Below, piece after piece: positions 15,981 to 25,026 of a DNA stretch of 36,497 nt. Source of the DNA: Cardiobacteriaceae bacterium (lineage in GTDB: Bacteria > Pseudomonadota > Gammaproteobacteria > Cardiobacteriales > Cardiobacteriaceae). The first letter of the stretch is position 1. Every line of letters begins with the position of its first letter. The notes beneath the pieces are model-generated. The model made no database searches. It saw only the letters and a list, made by a program, of their open reading frames with translations, and had not been told where the DNA came from. Both the position numbers and the translations under genes were made by a program. The stretch covers positions 1 to 36,497 of the forward strand of contig JAFUTP010000070.1 in the NCBI GenBank assembly GCA_017484165.1, given 5' to 3'.

Positions 15981-18284
15981 TTATTCCACAAGCTGCAAAT
16001 TGGCATATTTCAAAACCAACCATTTATCGCCAATTTGAAAATTAAACCGCACCAAAACCCGCGAGCGTTCCCCTTCTCCTTCCACATCTTTAATCACACC
16101 GCGACCGTATTTTGAATGCTCAACTTTTTTCCCGACTGCAAATTTGCCAGCCGTTTTCCCCGCTCTTGGCGCGCTCGCAAAATTTGCATTTGGAGCACTT
16201 GCAGGATGCACAGTTTTTCCTGGCATAAAGCCCTGCATCGACAATAAATTTTCGGGAATTTCTTTGAGAAAACGCGAGCAGTCCGATGCGTGCTCGCGAC
16301 CTTGTTCATAACGGATATGCGCGAATGAACAGGATAATTCTTCGCGAGCGCGAGTAAATGCGACATAGCATAAACGCCGCTCTTCTTCGATTTCATCGTG
16401 CAATGATTGCAATGCCTGATAAGAAGGAAAAATTCCGTCCTCACAACCTGCAACAAATACGAAAGGAAATTCCAAACCTTTGGCGGAATGAATGGTCATT
16501 AGCTGCACCCTGTTTTCTCCTGCATCCGCTTCGTAATCGCCAGCATCGAGCGTGCAAGACGCAAGGAAGTTATCGAGCAAAATTCCCGCATCAGGCGTGG
16601 TCTCTCCCGTGAAATTGTCAGGAAAAATGGGATTACGCAAGGCAAATTCTTTTGCCGCTGAAACGAGTTCTTCGAGGTTATCGCTGCGAGTTTCAGAATA
16701 AGTGCGATCGTTTTCGTTGGAATAAAAATCCCACAGTCCAGAGGAATGAATAGCAATTTCCAAAGCGCGCGTCAGGAGCTGCCCTGCTTTTTCCGCATCA
16801 CGGCAATCGTTTTCCCGCAAAGCCTCTTGAAATTCTGCCTGCATTTTTTTGATGAGGCTTGTAAATTCCGCGAGTGCCTTGGCGCGCTTTGGAAAATTCG
16901 CGGAAATAAAAAAATCATTAGTCAGCAAATTCCAGATACCGCCTGCGTTTTGCCAAGCTGCAAGGCGTAAATCATCGATAGTTTTTTCTCCGATACTGCG
17001 CTTCGGTCGGTTAATAATCCGCTCCAAAGCTTGATTGTCTTCGGGATGATTGAGCAGACGCAGATAAGCCAAGGCATCTTTAATTTCCTGACGGTCAAAA
17101 AAGCGCAAACCGCCGTAAATACGGTAAGGAATTTCCTGATTGGACAAGGAATATTCCAAATTACGCGACAAAGAATTGCGCCGATACAAAATCGCAAATT
17201 CCCGCCAAGAACGGTTTTTCTCACGAGCGGTTTTTTTAATGATTTCCGCGATTTTTTCTGCCTCATCTTTTTCGTTAAATGCGCTAATGACGCGGATTTT
17301 TTCGCCGTCTGCCGCAGCCGTCCAAAGTTTTTTCCCGAGGCGTTTTTTGTTGTTAGCAATTACCGCATTCGCCGCTTGCAAAATGTTGCCAGTTGAACGG
17401 TAATTTTCTTCGAGCGAGACGGTGTGCAGATTGGGATAACGCCGTTCGAGATAAAGAATATTTTCAATTTGTGCCCCGCGCCAACCGTAAATCGACTGGT
17501 CTTCATCGCCGACGACAAAAAGCTTGGCATCATCAGCGGTGAGTAGCTGAATTAAGCGCATTTGCAATTCGTTCGTATCCTGAAATTCATCGACAAAAAC
17601 CGCGCGAAATAAGCGGTGGAAGTGATTGCGCACCATTTCTTCTTGTTCTAAAAGTTCGATAGTGAGCAATATCAATTCGTCAAAATCCGCACGGGCATTG
17701 GCGCGGCAGAATTTTTCGTATTCACGGTAAATCGCGATGTAATCTTGATTTGCTCGCGCCGAAAAAGCCCGTTCTTCTGCCAGCATATCGGCGCGCAAAC
17801 CGCGCTCCTTCCAACGGCTAATACGAGCAAGAATTTCCTTCGGCACAAATTCTTTGGGATTTTTACCAAGCACGGCTAGCAATTCACGCAAAGTTTTTTC
17901 TTGGTCGGCGCGATTCATCACGGTGAAATTTCTATCCCAGCCCATCAAATTTGCGTGTAAGCGCAAAATTCGCAGGCAAGTTGCGTGAAAAGTTCCAATC
18001 CAAAGACGATTTACATAAGACCGTTCAGGCAAAAATCCCATCAGGCGCGAACGCATCTCCGCAGCCGCCTTGTTGGTAAAAGTTATCGCCAAAATTTGTT
18101 CTGCCGCCAAATGCTCAACATTGATAAGCCATTTGATTCTTTCGGTTAAAACCTTGGTTTTACCGCTACCTGCTCCCGCAATTACCCGTAAAACTTGCGC
18201 ATCTGATGTAACCGCTTCTTGCTGCGCTGGATTTAAGCCTTGTAATAAGGCTTCTGGTGAATAATTATTTTGAAAATTCTGCAT
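15981..18284 (-). CDS. uvrD: UvrD-family DNA helicase (helicase II)
   Basis: This superfamily-1A 3'-5' helicase acts in nucleotide-excision and mismatch repair. All motifs are present in 767 residues: LNPAQQEAV, Walker A GAGSGKT (37-43), TFTNKAAAEMRSR, DEFQDTNELQ, VGDEDQSIYGWRGA, LEENYRSTGNIL, TIHSAKGLEFPFVFVAGCEDGIFP, and RRLCYVAFTRARE. The end of the protein (HSKYGRGVIKDVEGEGE-R-RVLVRFN) is the tudor-like C-terminal domain seen in UvrD/PcrA and absent from Rep, so UvrD is preferred. It is slightly longer than E. coli UvrD (720). A terminator for argE lies between argE and this gene, so uvrD likely has its own promoter. Confidence 0.92.
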   Translation of the reverse strand: MQNFQNNYSPEALLQGLNPAQQEAVTSDAQVLRVIAGAGSGKTKVLTERIKWLINVEHLAAEQILAITFTNKAAAEMRSRLMGFLPERSYVNRLWIGTFHATCLRILRLHANLMGWDRNFTVMNRADQEKTLRELLAVLGKNPKEFVPKEILARISRWKERGLRADMLAEERAFSARANQDYIAIYREYEKFCRANARADFDELILLTIELLEQEEMVRNHFHRLFRAVFVDEFQDTNELQMRLIQLLTADDAKLFVVGDEDQSIYGWRGAQIENILYLERRYPNLHTVSLEENYRSTGNILQAANAVIANNKKRLGKKLWTAAADGEKIRVISAFNEKDEAEKIAEIIKKTAREKNRSWREFAILYRRNSLSRNLEYSLSNQEIPYRIYGGLRFFDRQEIKDALAYLRLLNHPEDNQALERIINRPKRSIGEKTIDDLRLAAWQNAGGIWNLLTNDFFISANFPKRAKALAEFTSLIKKMQAEFQEALRENDCRDAEKAGQLLTRALEIAIHSSGLWDFYSNENDRTYSETRSDNLEELVSAAKEFALRNPIFPDNFTGETTPDAGILLDNFLASCTLDAGDYEADAGENRVQLMTIHSAKGLEFPFVFVAGCEDGIFPSYQALQSLHDEIEEERRLCYVAFTRAREELSCSFAHIRYEQGREHASDCSRFLKEIPENLLSMQGFMPGKTVHPASAPNANFASAPRAGKTAGKFAVGKKVEHSKYGRGVIKDVEGEGERSRVLVRFNFQIGDKWLVLKYANLQLVE

Positions 18285-18315
18285 TTTGATTTGCTAACTA
18301 ATCGAAAAAATAAAG

Positions 18316-18341
18316 AAAAACGGCTGCAATTTCTGCAACCG
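18316..18341 (-). terminator. Terminator after argE
   Basis: On the minus strand CGGTTGCA pairs with TGCAGCCG (with one G-U) across AGAAA-type loop bases and is followed by TTTTTCTTTATTTTTT. Confidence 0.75.
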
Positions 18342-18353
18342 TTATGGAATAAA

Positions 18354-19508
18354 TTACAAGCAATATTTACGAATAACCGAACGGTATAAATCACAAGCTT
18401 GTTCAAGCTCCGCAATTTCTATCCATTCGTCTTCCTGATGAGCTTGGGCAATATCGCCTGGTCCCAAAATAATCGTCGGCATTCCCGCCTGTTGAAAGTG
18501 CCCAGCCTCCGTGGCATAAGCGACCTGCTGATAGTTTTTATCCGCTAGAAATTCCGCAACTAAATCCAAAATTTCCTGGTTATCACGGTTAATCAGTGGC
18601 GGCACAAAATCGGTAGTCGGATAAGTCGCGATTTTGAGTAGAGGTTGTTTTTGCATTTGTTGAGTAGCGATTGCATCAACGGTTGTGAGAATTTCCTCAA
18701 TGTTCTGTTCAGGCGTGGTGCGGATTTCCCATTCAATCGTGCATTTATTCGCCAAAATATTGTGCGCCGTGCCACCGTAAATTTTGCCGATATTTATCGT
18801 GGAATAGCCGCTAGGGAGCGGATTTTCAGCGTATGAATAAAGCAATTTTTCTAAATCAACCACAAATTCGCCTGCCGCATAAATCGCCGAACAACCTTGC
18901 TGCAATATTTGCGAAGAATGCGCCGCTTTGCCGAAAAAATCCGTCTGCATATTGACAATTCCCTTCTGCGCCACGACCGCCCGCAAACTACTCGGCTCAC
19001 CAACAATCACCAAACTTTTATCCGCCGCAATTTCCCGCATTTTTTCCACAATCGCCTGCGCCTTATCGCAGTCGGTTTCTTCGTCGTAGGAAATCGCAAG
19101 ATAAATTGGTTTTTTAAGCTCCGCAGCGGCAAATTCAGGAAGTATCGCGAGCAAGACGGCAATAAAACCTTTCATATCACAAACACCGCGCCCGAAATAT
19201 TTACCGTCGCGCTCATCCATCACAAAAGCATCCGTCGTCCAATTTTGTCCGACAACGGGCACAACATCGCTATGCCCCGAAAAAACAATCCCCTTGCCTT
19301 GGGCATTATTTTTTCCCGCAAACTGCACTAATAAAGATGATTTTTCGGGATTTGTGGCATCAGGAATACGCCAAAATAGAAGATTTTTTTTGCACTCTTT
19401 GCTTAAAAAATCTTCTATCCATTTGATTAAATCGATATTTCCTAAATCGGAAATGGTATTAAATGAAATTAAGCGTTCTAATATAATTTTAAGTGATTTT
19501 TTTTGCAT
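18354..19508 (-). CDS. argE: Acetylornithine deacetylase
   Basis: ArgE hydrolyses N-acetylornithine to ornithine in linear arginine synthesis. The 384-residue protein is of family length (E. coli 383) and belongs to peptidase family M20. The metal ligands are visible in FSGHSDVVPV, GRGVCDMKGF, the catalytic pair DEET, GEPSS, and the C-terminal HQEDEW. The central dimerisation domain contains AHSSQILQQGCSAIY and WEIRTTPEQN. SuhB-like coding sequence ends 12 bases upstream on the same strand, so the two genes probably share a transcript. Succinyl-diaminopimelate desuccinylase (DapE) is related, but the sequence over the active site fits ArgE better. Confidence 0.92.
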   Translation of the reverse strand: MQKKSLKIILERLISFNTISDLGNIDLIKWIEDFLSKECKKNLLFWRIPDATNPEKSSLLVQFAGKNNAQGKGIVFSGHSDVVPVVGQNWTTDAFVMDERDGKYFGRGVCDMKGFIAVLLAILPEFAAAELKKPIYLAISYDEETDCDKAQAIVEKMREIAADKSLVIVGEPSSLRAVVAQKGIVNMQTDFFGKAAHSSQILQQGCSAIYAAGEFVVDLEKLLYSYAENPLPSGYSTINIGKIYGGTAHNILANKCTIEWEIRTTPEQNIEEILTTVDAIATQQMQKQPLLKIATYPTTDFVPPLINRDNQEILDLVAEFLADKNYQQVAYATEAGHFQQAGMPTIILGPGDIAQAHQEDEWIEIAELEQACDLYRSVIRKYCL

Positions 19509-19520
19509 TGTTCTATCTCT

Positions 19521-20696
19521 TTATTTATCCCGTTTAGTGTTTTTTCTATCAAAATGCCGATTAAATGATTTGCTCGAAAACTCAACCTTTTTGCCTTTTT
19601 TATCCGCATATTTTTTACTCTGTTTATCAGAAAAACCTTTCTTTTTGAATTTAGAAAAATCCGCTTTTTTATTATCTCTTTTCGGTTTTTTATTTATACT
19701 CTTCTGTGTTTTTTCTTTATCTATTTGCTTTTCTTTTTTGGAAATTTCTGCATCTTTTTTACGCTGTTCCAGCTCTAATTCGGTTTGCAATGATTTTATT
19801 CTTGCTTCTTCTGATATTTTCGCCTGTTCGGCAAGTTCGGTATATTTTTCTTTTTCCGTCAAAATTTTATTTTCTATTTTCGCACCGTAAAATTTACGGA
19901 TAATCTCTAAAATTTTTGTATGAGTTTTATCTCCTGCAATAATAATATTCTTTTCTATGAATATATTTTGCATTCCTAAATAGTCAGTTGTAATTAAACC
20001 AGCTTCTTTACTAATTAAACTAATTGCAGCAAGTTGGCAAATTGACAAATCACTGGCAAAAAATCCGTCATATTCGCCTCTCGCCGTTAATCCGCAATCT
20101 AAAAGCGGCGAACCGCTCGCACGAATATCAGCAAATTCAGTCAGCATTTCAGAAGATAACAATAAATTAGAAGTTGTTTTTAATCTACTATTTTTTGCGA
20201 TTATTGTTGAAATCACCGACATATTTATCGCATTTTGACTTAACTTATTAAAACGCAAGCGTACATCATTAAAAATTGCACCGTTACCCCTAATTGCCGA
20301 ATACATATCTCTGCTAATTGGGTTATAAACAACCGTTAAAACTGGCACTCCATAACTTAAAAAAGACAGGCCTATTGCCACATTTTGATTATGGTGAATA
20401 AAGTTAATTTGACTATCCATCGGGCTAATTAACCAGCAATTTTCTGCTTGAAAAATAGCTTCAATATCTATTTCATTATTTTTATTTTCCGAATATTCAC
20501 TAATTATTAAATGCTCGGGAAATTTTTCCTGCAAAAACTTTTCTATATATTCATTTACCGAATAAATAACATTTTGCGCTAAATTGACTTTTTGACTTTC
20601 ATAAATATCAACTTTTTTGGCTTCAATAAATCCACGAAAAAATATTTTTCCCGCTTCATCTACCACTCTTTTAGCAATATTCATAAATGCTCGCAT
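19521..20696 (-). CDS. SuhB/inositol monophosphatase-like protein with degraded active site and lysine-rich tail
   Basis: Residues 1-270 align with E. coli SuhB without large gaps: NIAKRVVDEAGKIFF, HLIISE, VVYNPISRDMYSAIRGNGAIFND, ADIRASGSPLLDCGLTARGEYDGFF. The catalytic motifs are altered. The EE pair is E67-Y68. DPLDGT reads SPMDSQ (91-96), keeping only the second Asp. WDFAAG reads CQLAAI (220-225). The Asp of TNVD is Ile. Phosphatase activity is therefore unlikely. Residues 275-391 form an added tail that is first coiled-coil-like (E/K/Q-rich) and then strongly basic. In E. coli SuhB is also a Nus factor in rRNA antitermination, a role that does not need catalysis. This protein could retain such a role, but that is inference. 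It lies upstream of argE. Confidence 0.85.
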   Translation of the reverse strand: MRAFMNIAKRVVDEAGKIFFRGFIEAKKVDIYESQKVNLAQNVIYSVNEYIEKFLQEKFPEHLIISEYSENKNNEIDIEAIFQAENCWLISPMDSQINFIHHNQNVAIGLSFLSYGVPVLTVVYNPISRDMYSAIRGNGAIFNDVRLRFNKLSQNAINMSVISTIIAKNSRLKTTSNLLLSSEMLTEFADIRASGSPLLDCGLTARGEYDGFFASDLSICQLAAISLISKEAGLITTDYLGMQNIFIEKNIIIAGDKTHTKILEIIRKFYGAKIENKILTEKEKYTELAEQAKISEEARIKSLQTELELEQRKKDAEISKKEKQIDKEKTQKSINKKPKRDNKKADFSKFKKKGFSDKQSKKYADKKGKKVEFSSKSFNRHFDRKNTKRDK

Positions 20697-20768
20697 AACA
20701 ATTCCCTTAAATATCGGTTATTTGAAATAAAATAAATTATAAATAGTCATTAGAACTAATCTTTTGGC

Positions 20769-20796
20769 GTTATAACAAGCTTAATTAGCTTGACAA
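20769..20796 (-). promoter_or_regulatory. Candidate promoter with internal dyad, upstream of the SuhB-like gene
   Basis: TTGTCA (20791-20796) and TATAAC (20769-20774) on the minus strand are 16 bases apart. The spacer contains CAAGCT-TAATT-AGCTTG (20776-20792), a perfect dyad that could be an operator. Confidence 0.45.
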
Positions 20797-20803
20797 AAAA
20801 TAT

Positions 20804-20829
20804 TAGGCTTATCTACAAAATTCATTTTT
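20804..20829 (-). repeat. Truncated MITE family A end
   Basis: AGGCTTATCTACAAAATTCA matches the inverted end of copy 3 (GGGCGTATCTACGAAATTCG) and stops where copy 6 begins. It is the remnant of an older copy into which copy 6 inserted. Confidence 0.55.
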
Positions 20830-20951
20830 GGGCGCATCTAAATTTATGGTTAGCTCTATTGTTTACTCTCGTCATCCTGAGCGCAGCGAAGGATCTGACG
20901 GTATAGATTTTTCGCCTACGGCTCAAAATGACGAATTTCGTAGATATGCCC
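20830..20951 (+). mobile_element. MITE family A, copy 6
   Basis: The ends are GGGCGCATCTAAA and GTAGATATGCCC. TTTT lies at both borders, but the homopolymer makes this direct repeat weak evidence. The core arms CGTCATCCTGAGCGCAGCGA and GCTCAAAATGACGA are intact. Confidence 0.84.
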
Positions 20952-21022
20952 TTTTTTCATTAATTCGCAAAAAAATGAGCCTCGTATGGCAACTGCTCTA
21001 CTCTTCGCCTTCTTCTTTTTTA

Positions 21023-21144
21023 GAGCGCATCTAACATCTATGGTTAGTTCTATTTTTTACCATCGTCATCCTGAACGCAGTGAAGGATCTGTCGATAGAG
21101 ATTTTTCGCCTACGGCTCAAAATGACGAATTTTTTAGATATGCC
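21023..21144 (+). repeat. MITE family A, copy 7
   Basis: The core is complete (CGTCATCCTGAACGCAGTGA to GGCTCAAAATGACGA), with ends AGCGCATCTAA and TTTAGATATGCCT. No clear direct repeats flank it. It is about 70 bases from copy 6, in the same orientation. Confidence 0.82.
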
Positions 21145-21180
21145 TATTTCTAATTAGCTCAATTTTTCAGGAGATAGCAA

Positions 21181-21888
21181 ATGAATTTTCACCGCAAACC
21201 ACCTAAACCCTTAATTACCAATATCAGCAAAATTCCACCGCAGGAGTCTTGGCGAATGTTTCAAATCATCGCCGAATTTACCGACGGTGTCGAATATCTT
21301 GCAACCATTCCGCCCTCGGTGAGCATTTTCGGTTCTGCCAGATTGCATGAAGATAGCCCATATTTTTCACTCACCGAAGAAATTGCCAAAAAACTCTCCG
21401 ATTTAGGTTTTTCCGTCGTCTCTGGTGGCGGTCCAGGATTGATGACCGCAGCGAATAAAGGTGCTTTTCGCGGCTCGCAAGGATTGTCGGTAGGATTAAA
21501 TATCAATCTTCCACATGAACAAAGAAGCAATCAGTATCAAGACATTTCCTTAAATTTCCGCCATTTTTTCGCCCGCAAGGTGATGTTTGTCAAATATTGC
21601 AATGCTTATGTCGTAATGCCTGGCGGCTTCGGCACACTCGATGAGCTTGCGGAAATTCTCGCTCTAATTCAAACCCACAAAGCGCGCAAAGTCCCCGTAA
21701 TTCTGGTAGGCAGCGCATTTTGGCAAGGGCTGCTCGACTGGTTTGTCGAACAAATGCTCGCTCTCGGCACAATCAGCGAAGAGGATATGGCATTGATGCA
21801 GCTAGTCGATGATGCCGATGAAGTAGTCAAAATCATCAGCGCAAGTTATCAGGAACAAGACACGCTCGATACGGTAAAAAGCTTTTGA
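21181..21888 (+). CDS. LOG-family nucleoside 5'-monophosphate phosphoribohydrolase
   Basis: Members of this family (often mislabelled lysine decarboxylase) hydrolyse the N-glycosidic bond of nucleotide monophosphates, including cytokinin ribotides. The 235-residue protein has a Rossmann-like fold with SVSIFGSARL at the first strand, VVSGGGPGLMTAANKGAF in the nucleotide-binding loop, RKVMFVKYCNAYVVMPGGFGTLDELAEIL containing PGGxGTxxE, and the following VPVILVG. The catalytic Arg-Lys and Glu of the family are in place. The substrate in this organism is unknown. A CAGGAG ribosome site supports the start. It is followed 110 bases later by purB. Confidence 0.9.
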   Translation: MNFHRKPPKPLITNISKIPPQESWRMFQIIAEFTDGVEYLATIPPSVSIFGSARLHEDSPYFSLTEEIAKKLSDLGFSVVSGGGPGLMTAANKGAFRGSQGLSVGLNINLPHEQRSNQYQDISLNFRHFFARKVMFVKYCNAYVVMPGGFGTLDELAEILALIQTHKARKVPVILVGSAFWQGLLDWFVEQMLALGTISEEDMALMQLVDDADEVVKIISASYQEQDTLDTVKSF

Positions 21889-21964
21889 TTTTTCTAGAAA
21901 ACGCTTGCAAGCACGGAAAAATAAATTAAAAATCTGCGGCTGTTTTAGAAAACAAATTTGATAG

Positions 21965-23431
<1,467 letters not shown>

Positions 23432-23456
23432 ATAGACACAAATAAAGCGAAAAAGA

Positions 23457-23492
23457 ACACGGGCGGAAAGTAAAAAATCCGCCCGTGTTTTT
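23457..23492 (+). terminator. Terminator after purB
   Basis: ACACGGGCGGA (23457-23467) pairs perfectly with TCCGCCCGTGT (23478-23488), followed by TTTTT. Confidence 0.9.
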
Positions 23493-23495
23493 ATC

Positions 23496-23619
23496 GTGCG
23501 TATTTAAATTTAGAGTAGTTCTATTTTTTTGACCGTCGTCATCCTGCACGCAGCGAAAAAACTTCCCCGATAGAGATTTTTCGCCTACGGCTCAAAATGA
23601 CGAATTTTTAGACACAGCA
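23496..23619 (+). mobile_element. MITE family A, copy 8, between purB and rnpB
   Basis: The ends are GTGCGTATTTAAA and TTTAGACACAGCA, and TATC occurs directly outside both (23492-23495 and 23620-23623). The core has drifted (CCTGCACGCAGCGAAAAAAC). It lies immediately after the purB terminator and about 50 bases before the rnpB -10 box. Confidence 0.85.
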
Positions 23620-23668
23620 TATCTATACACAACACATTTTCCGTCAAAGAACCGCCGCGCAATATCGC

Positions 23669-23681
23669 TAAAATGCCGCGC
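23669..23681 (+). promoter_or_regulatory. -10 box and GC-rich discriminator of rnpB
   Basis: TAAAAT (23669-23674) is followed by GCCGCGC directly before the RNA start. The same TA-rich box plus GCCGCGC occurs at the SRP RNA promoter. No good -35 box is visible. Confidence 0.5.
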
Positions 23682-24010
23682 GAGTTTGCTGGGCAATCGC
23701 GCCATTGGCGAGGAAAGTCCGGGCTTCATAGGGTAAAAGGCTGGGTAACGCCCAGGCGGCGCGAGCCGACGGAAAGTGCCACAGAAAATATACCGCCGTC
23801 TATACGGTAAGGGTGAAATGGTGCGGTAAGAGCGCACCGCGTTTTTGGCGACAAAAACGGCAGGGAAAACCCCCTTCGAAGCAAGTTCAAATAGGAAATC
23901 AATGCGGCGACCCGTCGCGATTTCGGGTAGAACGCTAGAAATTAGCAGCAATGCTAATTCCAGATGAATGATTGCCCTCGACAGAACCCGGCTTATAGGC
24001 AAACTCATCT
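23682..24010 (+). ncRNA. rnpB: RNase P RNA (A-type)
   Basis: This is the catalytic RNA of RNase P, which matures tRNA 5' ends. Conserved blocks are clear: GAGGAAAGTCCGGGC, CATAGGGT, GGTAACGCC, GGTAAGGGTGAAA, GTGCGGTAAGAGCGCACCGC, CAAATAGG, GATGAATGATTG, and CGACAGAACCCGGCTTAT. P1 pairs GAGTTTGC with GCAAACTC and P2 pairs GGGCAATC with GATTGCCC. Two features differ from E. coli and Pseudomonas RNAs. P3 is only CGCC-ATT-GGCG, and L15 reads AGGGAAAAC where AGGTAAAC is expected. There is no terminator between P1 and the tRNA gene, so the 3' end may be made by RNase P cleaving the tRNA. About 329 nt. Confidence 0.96.
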
Positions 24011-24012
24011 GC

Positions 24013-24089
24013 GCCCTTGTAGCTCAATTGGATAGAGCAGTCCCCTCCTAAGGGAAAGGTTATCGGTTCAATTCCGGTCTCGGGCGCCA
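24013..24089 (+). tRNA. tRNA-Arg (anticodon CCU), CCA encoded
   Basis: The cloverleaf begins GCCCTTG-TA-GCTC. The anticodon loop is CTCCTAA (anticodon CCT, reading AGG), the T loop is TTCAATT, and the end is G-CCA. D stem GCTC/GAGC and T stem are sound. The acceptor stem GCCCTTG/CTCGGGC has adjacent U-C and U-U mismatches at pairs 5-68 and 6-67, and the anticodon stem has G27-A43. It starts six bases after the P1 helix of rnpB. A run of six T residues follows the CCA and may end the transcript. Confidence 0.85.
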
Positions 24090-24150
24090 TTTTTTATCCG
24101 CTCTCCATCTCACAAAAAAATCAATCAAATTCACTTCGAAGAGGCAAACT

Positions 24151-25026
24151 ATGAACAAACTCACAATTGCAATCATAACTTCCGCTTTATTGTTAAGTGC
24201 TTGTGGCGGCAATCAACAAATAAATTTCGGCTCGGACGGTGTCAGCGGATACATCTGCGATAGTAACGGAATAGCTTGCGTGAGCGGAAATAGCCATAAT
24301 TCCAATAATTCGAATAATTCAAATCAGCAAAAAAATCAGGCTAACAGTGCAAAAAATTATGTAGAAGAGATAAGCGGACAGGTAATTATCGAAACTGGAA
24401 CAGTAGCAAAAAGAAATACACAGGCAATAAAAACTATAAGTAATCAATTAAATACCGTAATTTTTAACCATAACAGTGCAACTTATACAATTACAAAACC
24501 TGCAAAAGAGGATGAAAATTTTGCTACAACAGATATGTTTTTGTCTAGTCCGTTGGATGATGATGCAAGCTTATTCGGTAAAAATTTAAGTTATTCCAGA
24601 TACGGCATAGCTCAACTAACTCATCAAGATGATTTTAATCAGAAAGTAGTATTCAGCCAAGGTTATTTAACAAGCGTCGAAAATATGCCAACTAGCGGAA
24701 TAATTAACTATAAAGGTGCAGCCGCAATGTGGAAATATAACCAAGATGCGTATTTACCATTTATCGGAAAAGCAGAATTGACGGCTGATTTTGATGCAAA
24801 AAAAGTACGAGGCAATATCTCTAATCTAACTTCTGAATTTCAGAATAAAACAGCCGATGATATAAAACTCGAAGGTAATATTTCAGCTAATAAAGTTGCA
24901 GGTTCTAGCACAGAGGGAACTCGTCTCGATGCCGCATTTTATGGACCAAACGCCGCAGAATTGTCGGGCTCATTTGTAAATGATGGAGAAGATTTCAAAG
25001 GCTCTTTCGGGGCGAAAAAACAATAA
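24151..25026 (+). CDS. Surface lipoprotein with TbpB-like barrel, likely Slam substrate
   Basis: The 291-residue precursor has a lipoprotein signal peptide with lipobox LSAC, Cys at about residue 17. A polar linker rich in Ser/Asn (SHNSNNSNNSN) follows. The C-terminal half resembles the small beta-barrel domain of TbpB, NHBA and related lipoproteins: AELTADFDAKKVRGNISNL, RLDAAFYGPNAAELSGSFVNDGEDFKGSFGAKKQ. The FYGPNAAELSGSF segment is the family hallmark. Such proteins are moved to the cell surface by Slam, and a slam gene lies 615 bp downstream. The ligand (iron carrier, haemoglobin, complement factor or other) cannot be told from sequence. It is short compared with TbpB, and has one barrel only. 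Confidence 0.86.
   Translation: MNKLTIAIITSALLLSACGGNQQINFGSDGVSGYICDSNGIACVSGNSHNSNNSNNSNQQKNQANSAKNYVEEISGQVIIETGTVAKRNTQAIKTISNQLNTVIFNHNSATYTITKPAKEDENFATTDMFLSSPLDDDASLFGKNLSYSRYGIAQLTHQDDFNQKVVFSQGYLTSVENMPTSGIINYKGAAAMWKYNQDAYLPFIGKAELTADFDAKKVRGNISNLTSEFQNKTADDIKLEGNISANKVAGSSTEGTRLDAAFYGPNAAELSGSFVNDGEDFKGSFGAKKQ

Larger units (their letters stand above)
20697..21180. other. 484-bp divergent intergenic region between the SuhB-like and LOG genes
   Basis: It holds the candidate promoter with a dyad, a truncated MITE end at about 20804-20829, two full MITE copies (20830-20951 and 21023-21144), and some 70 bases between them with no recognisable gene. A ribosome site (CAGGAG) for the LOG gene closes the region. 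Confidence 0.8.

Noticed and set aside
23592-24008. 138-residue frame antisense to rnpB
   Set aside because: It is the complement of the RNase P RNA; the RNA has clear family structure and the frame has none.
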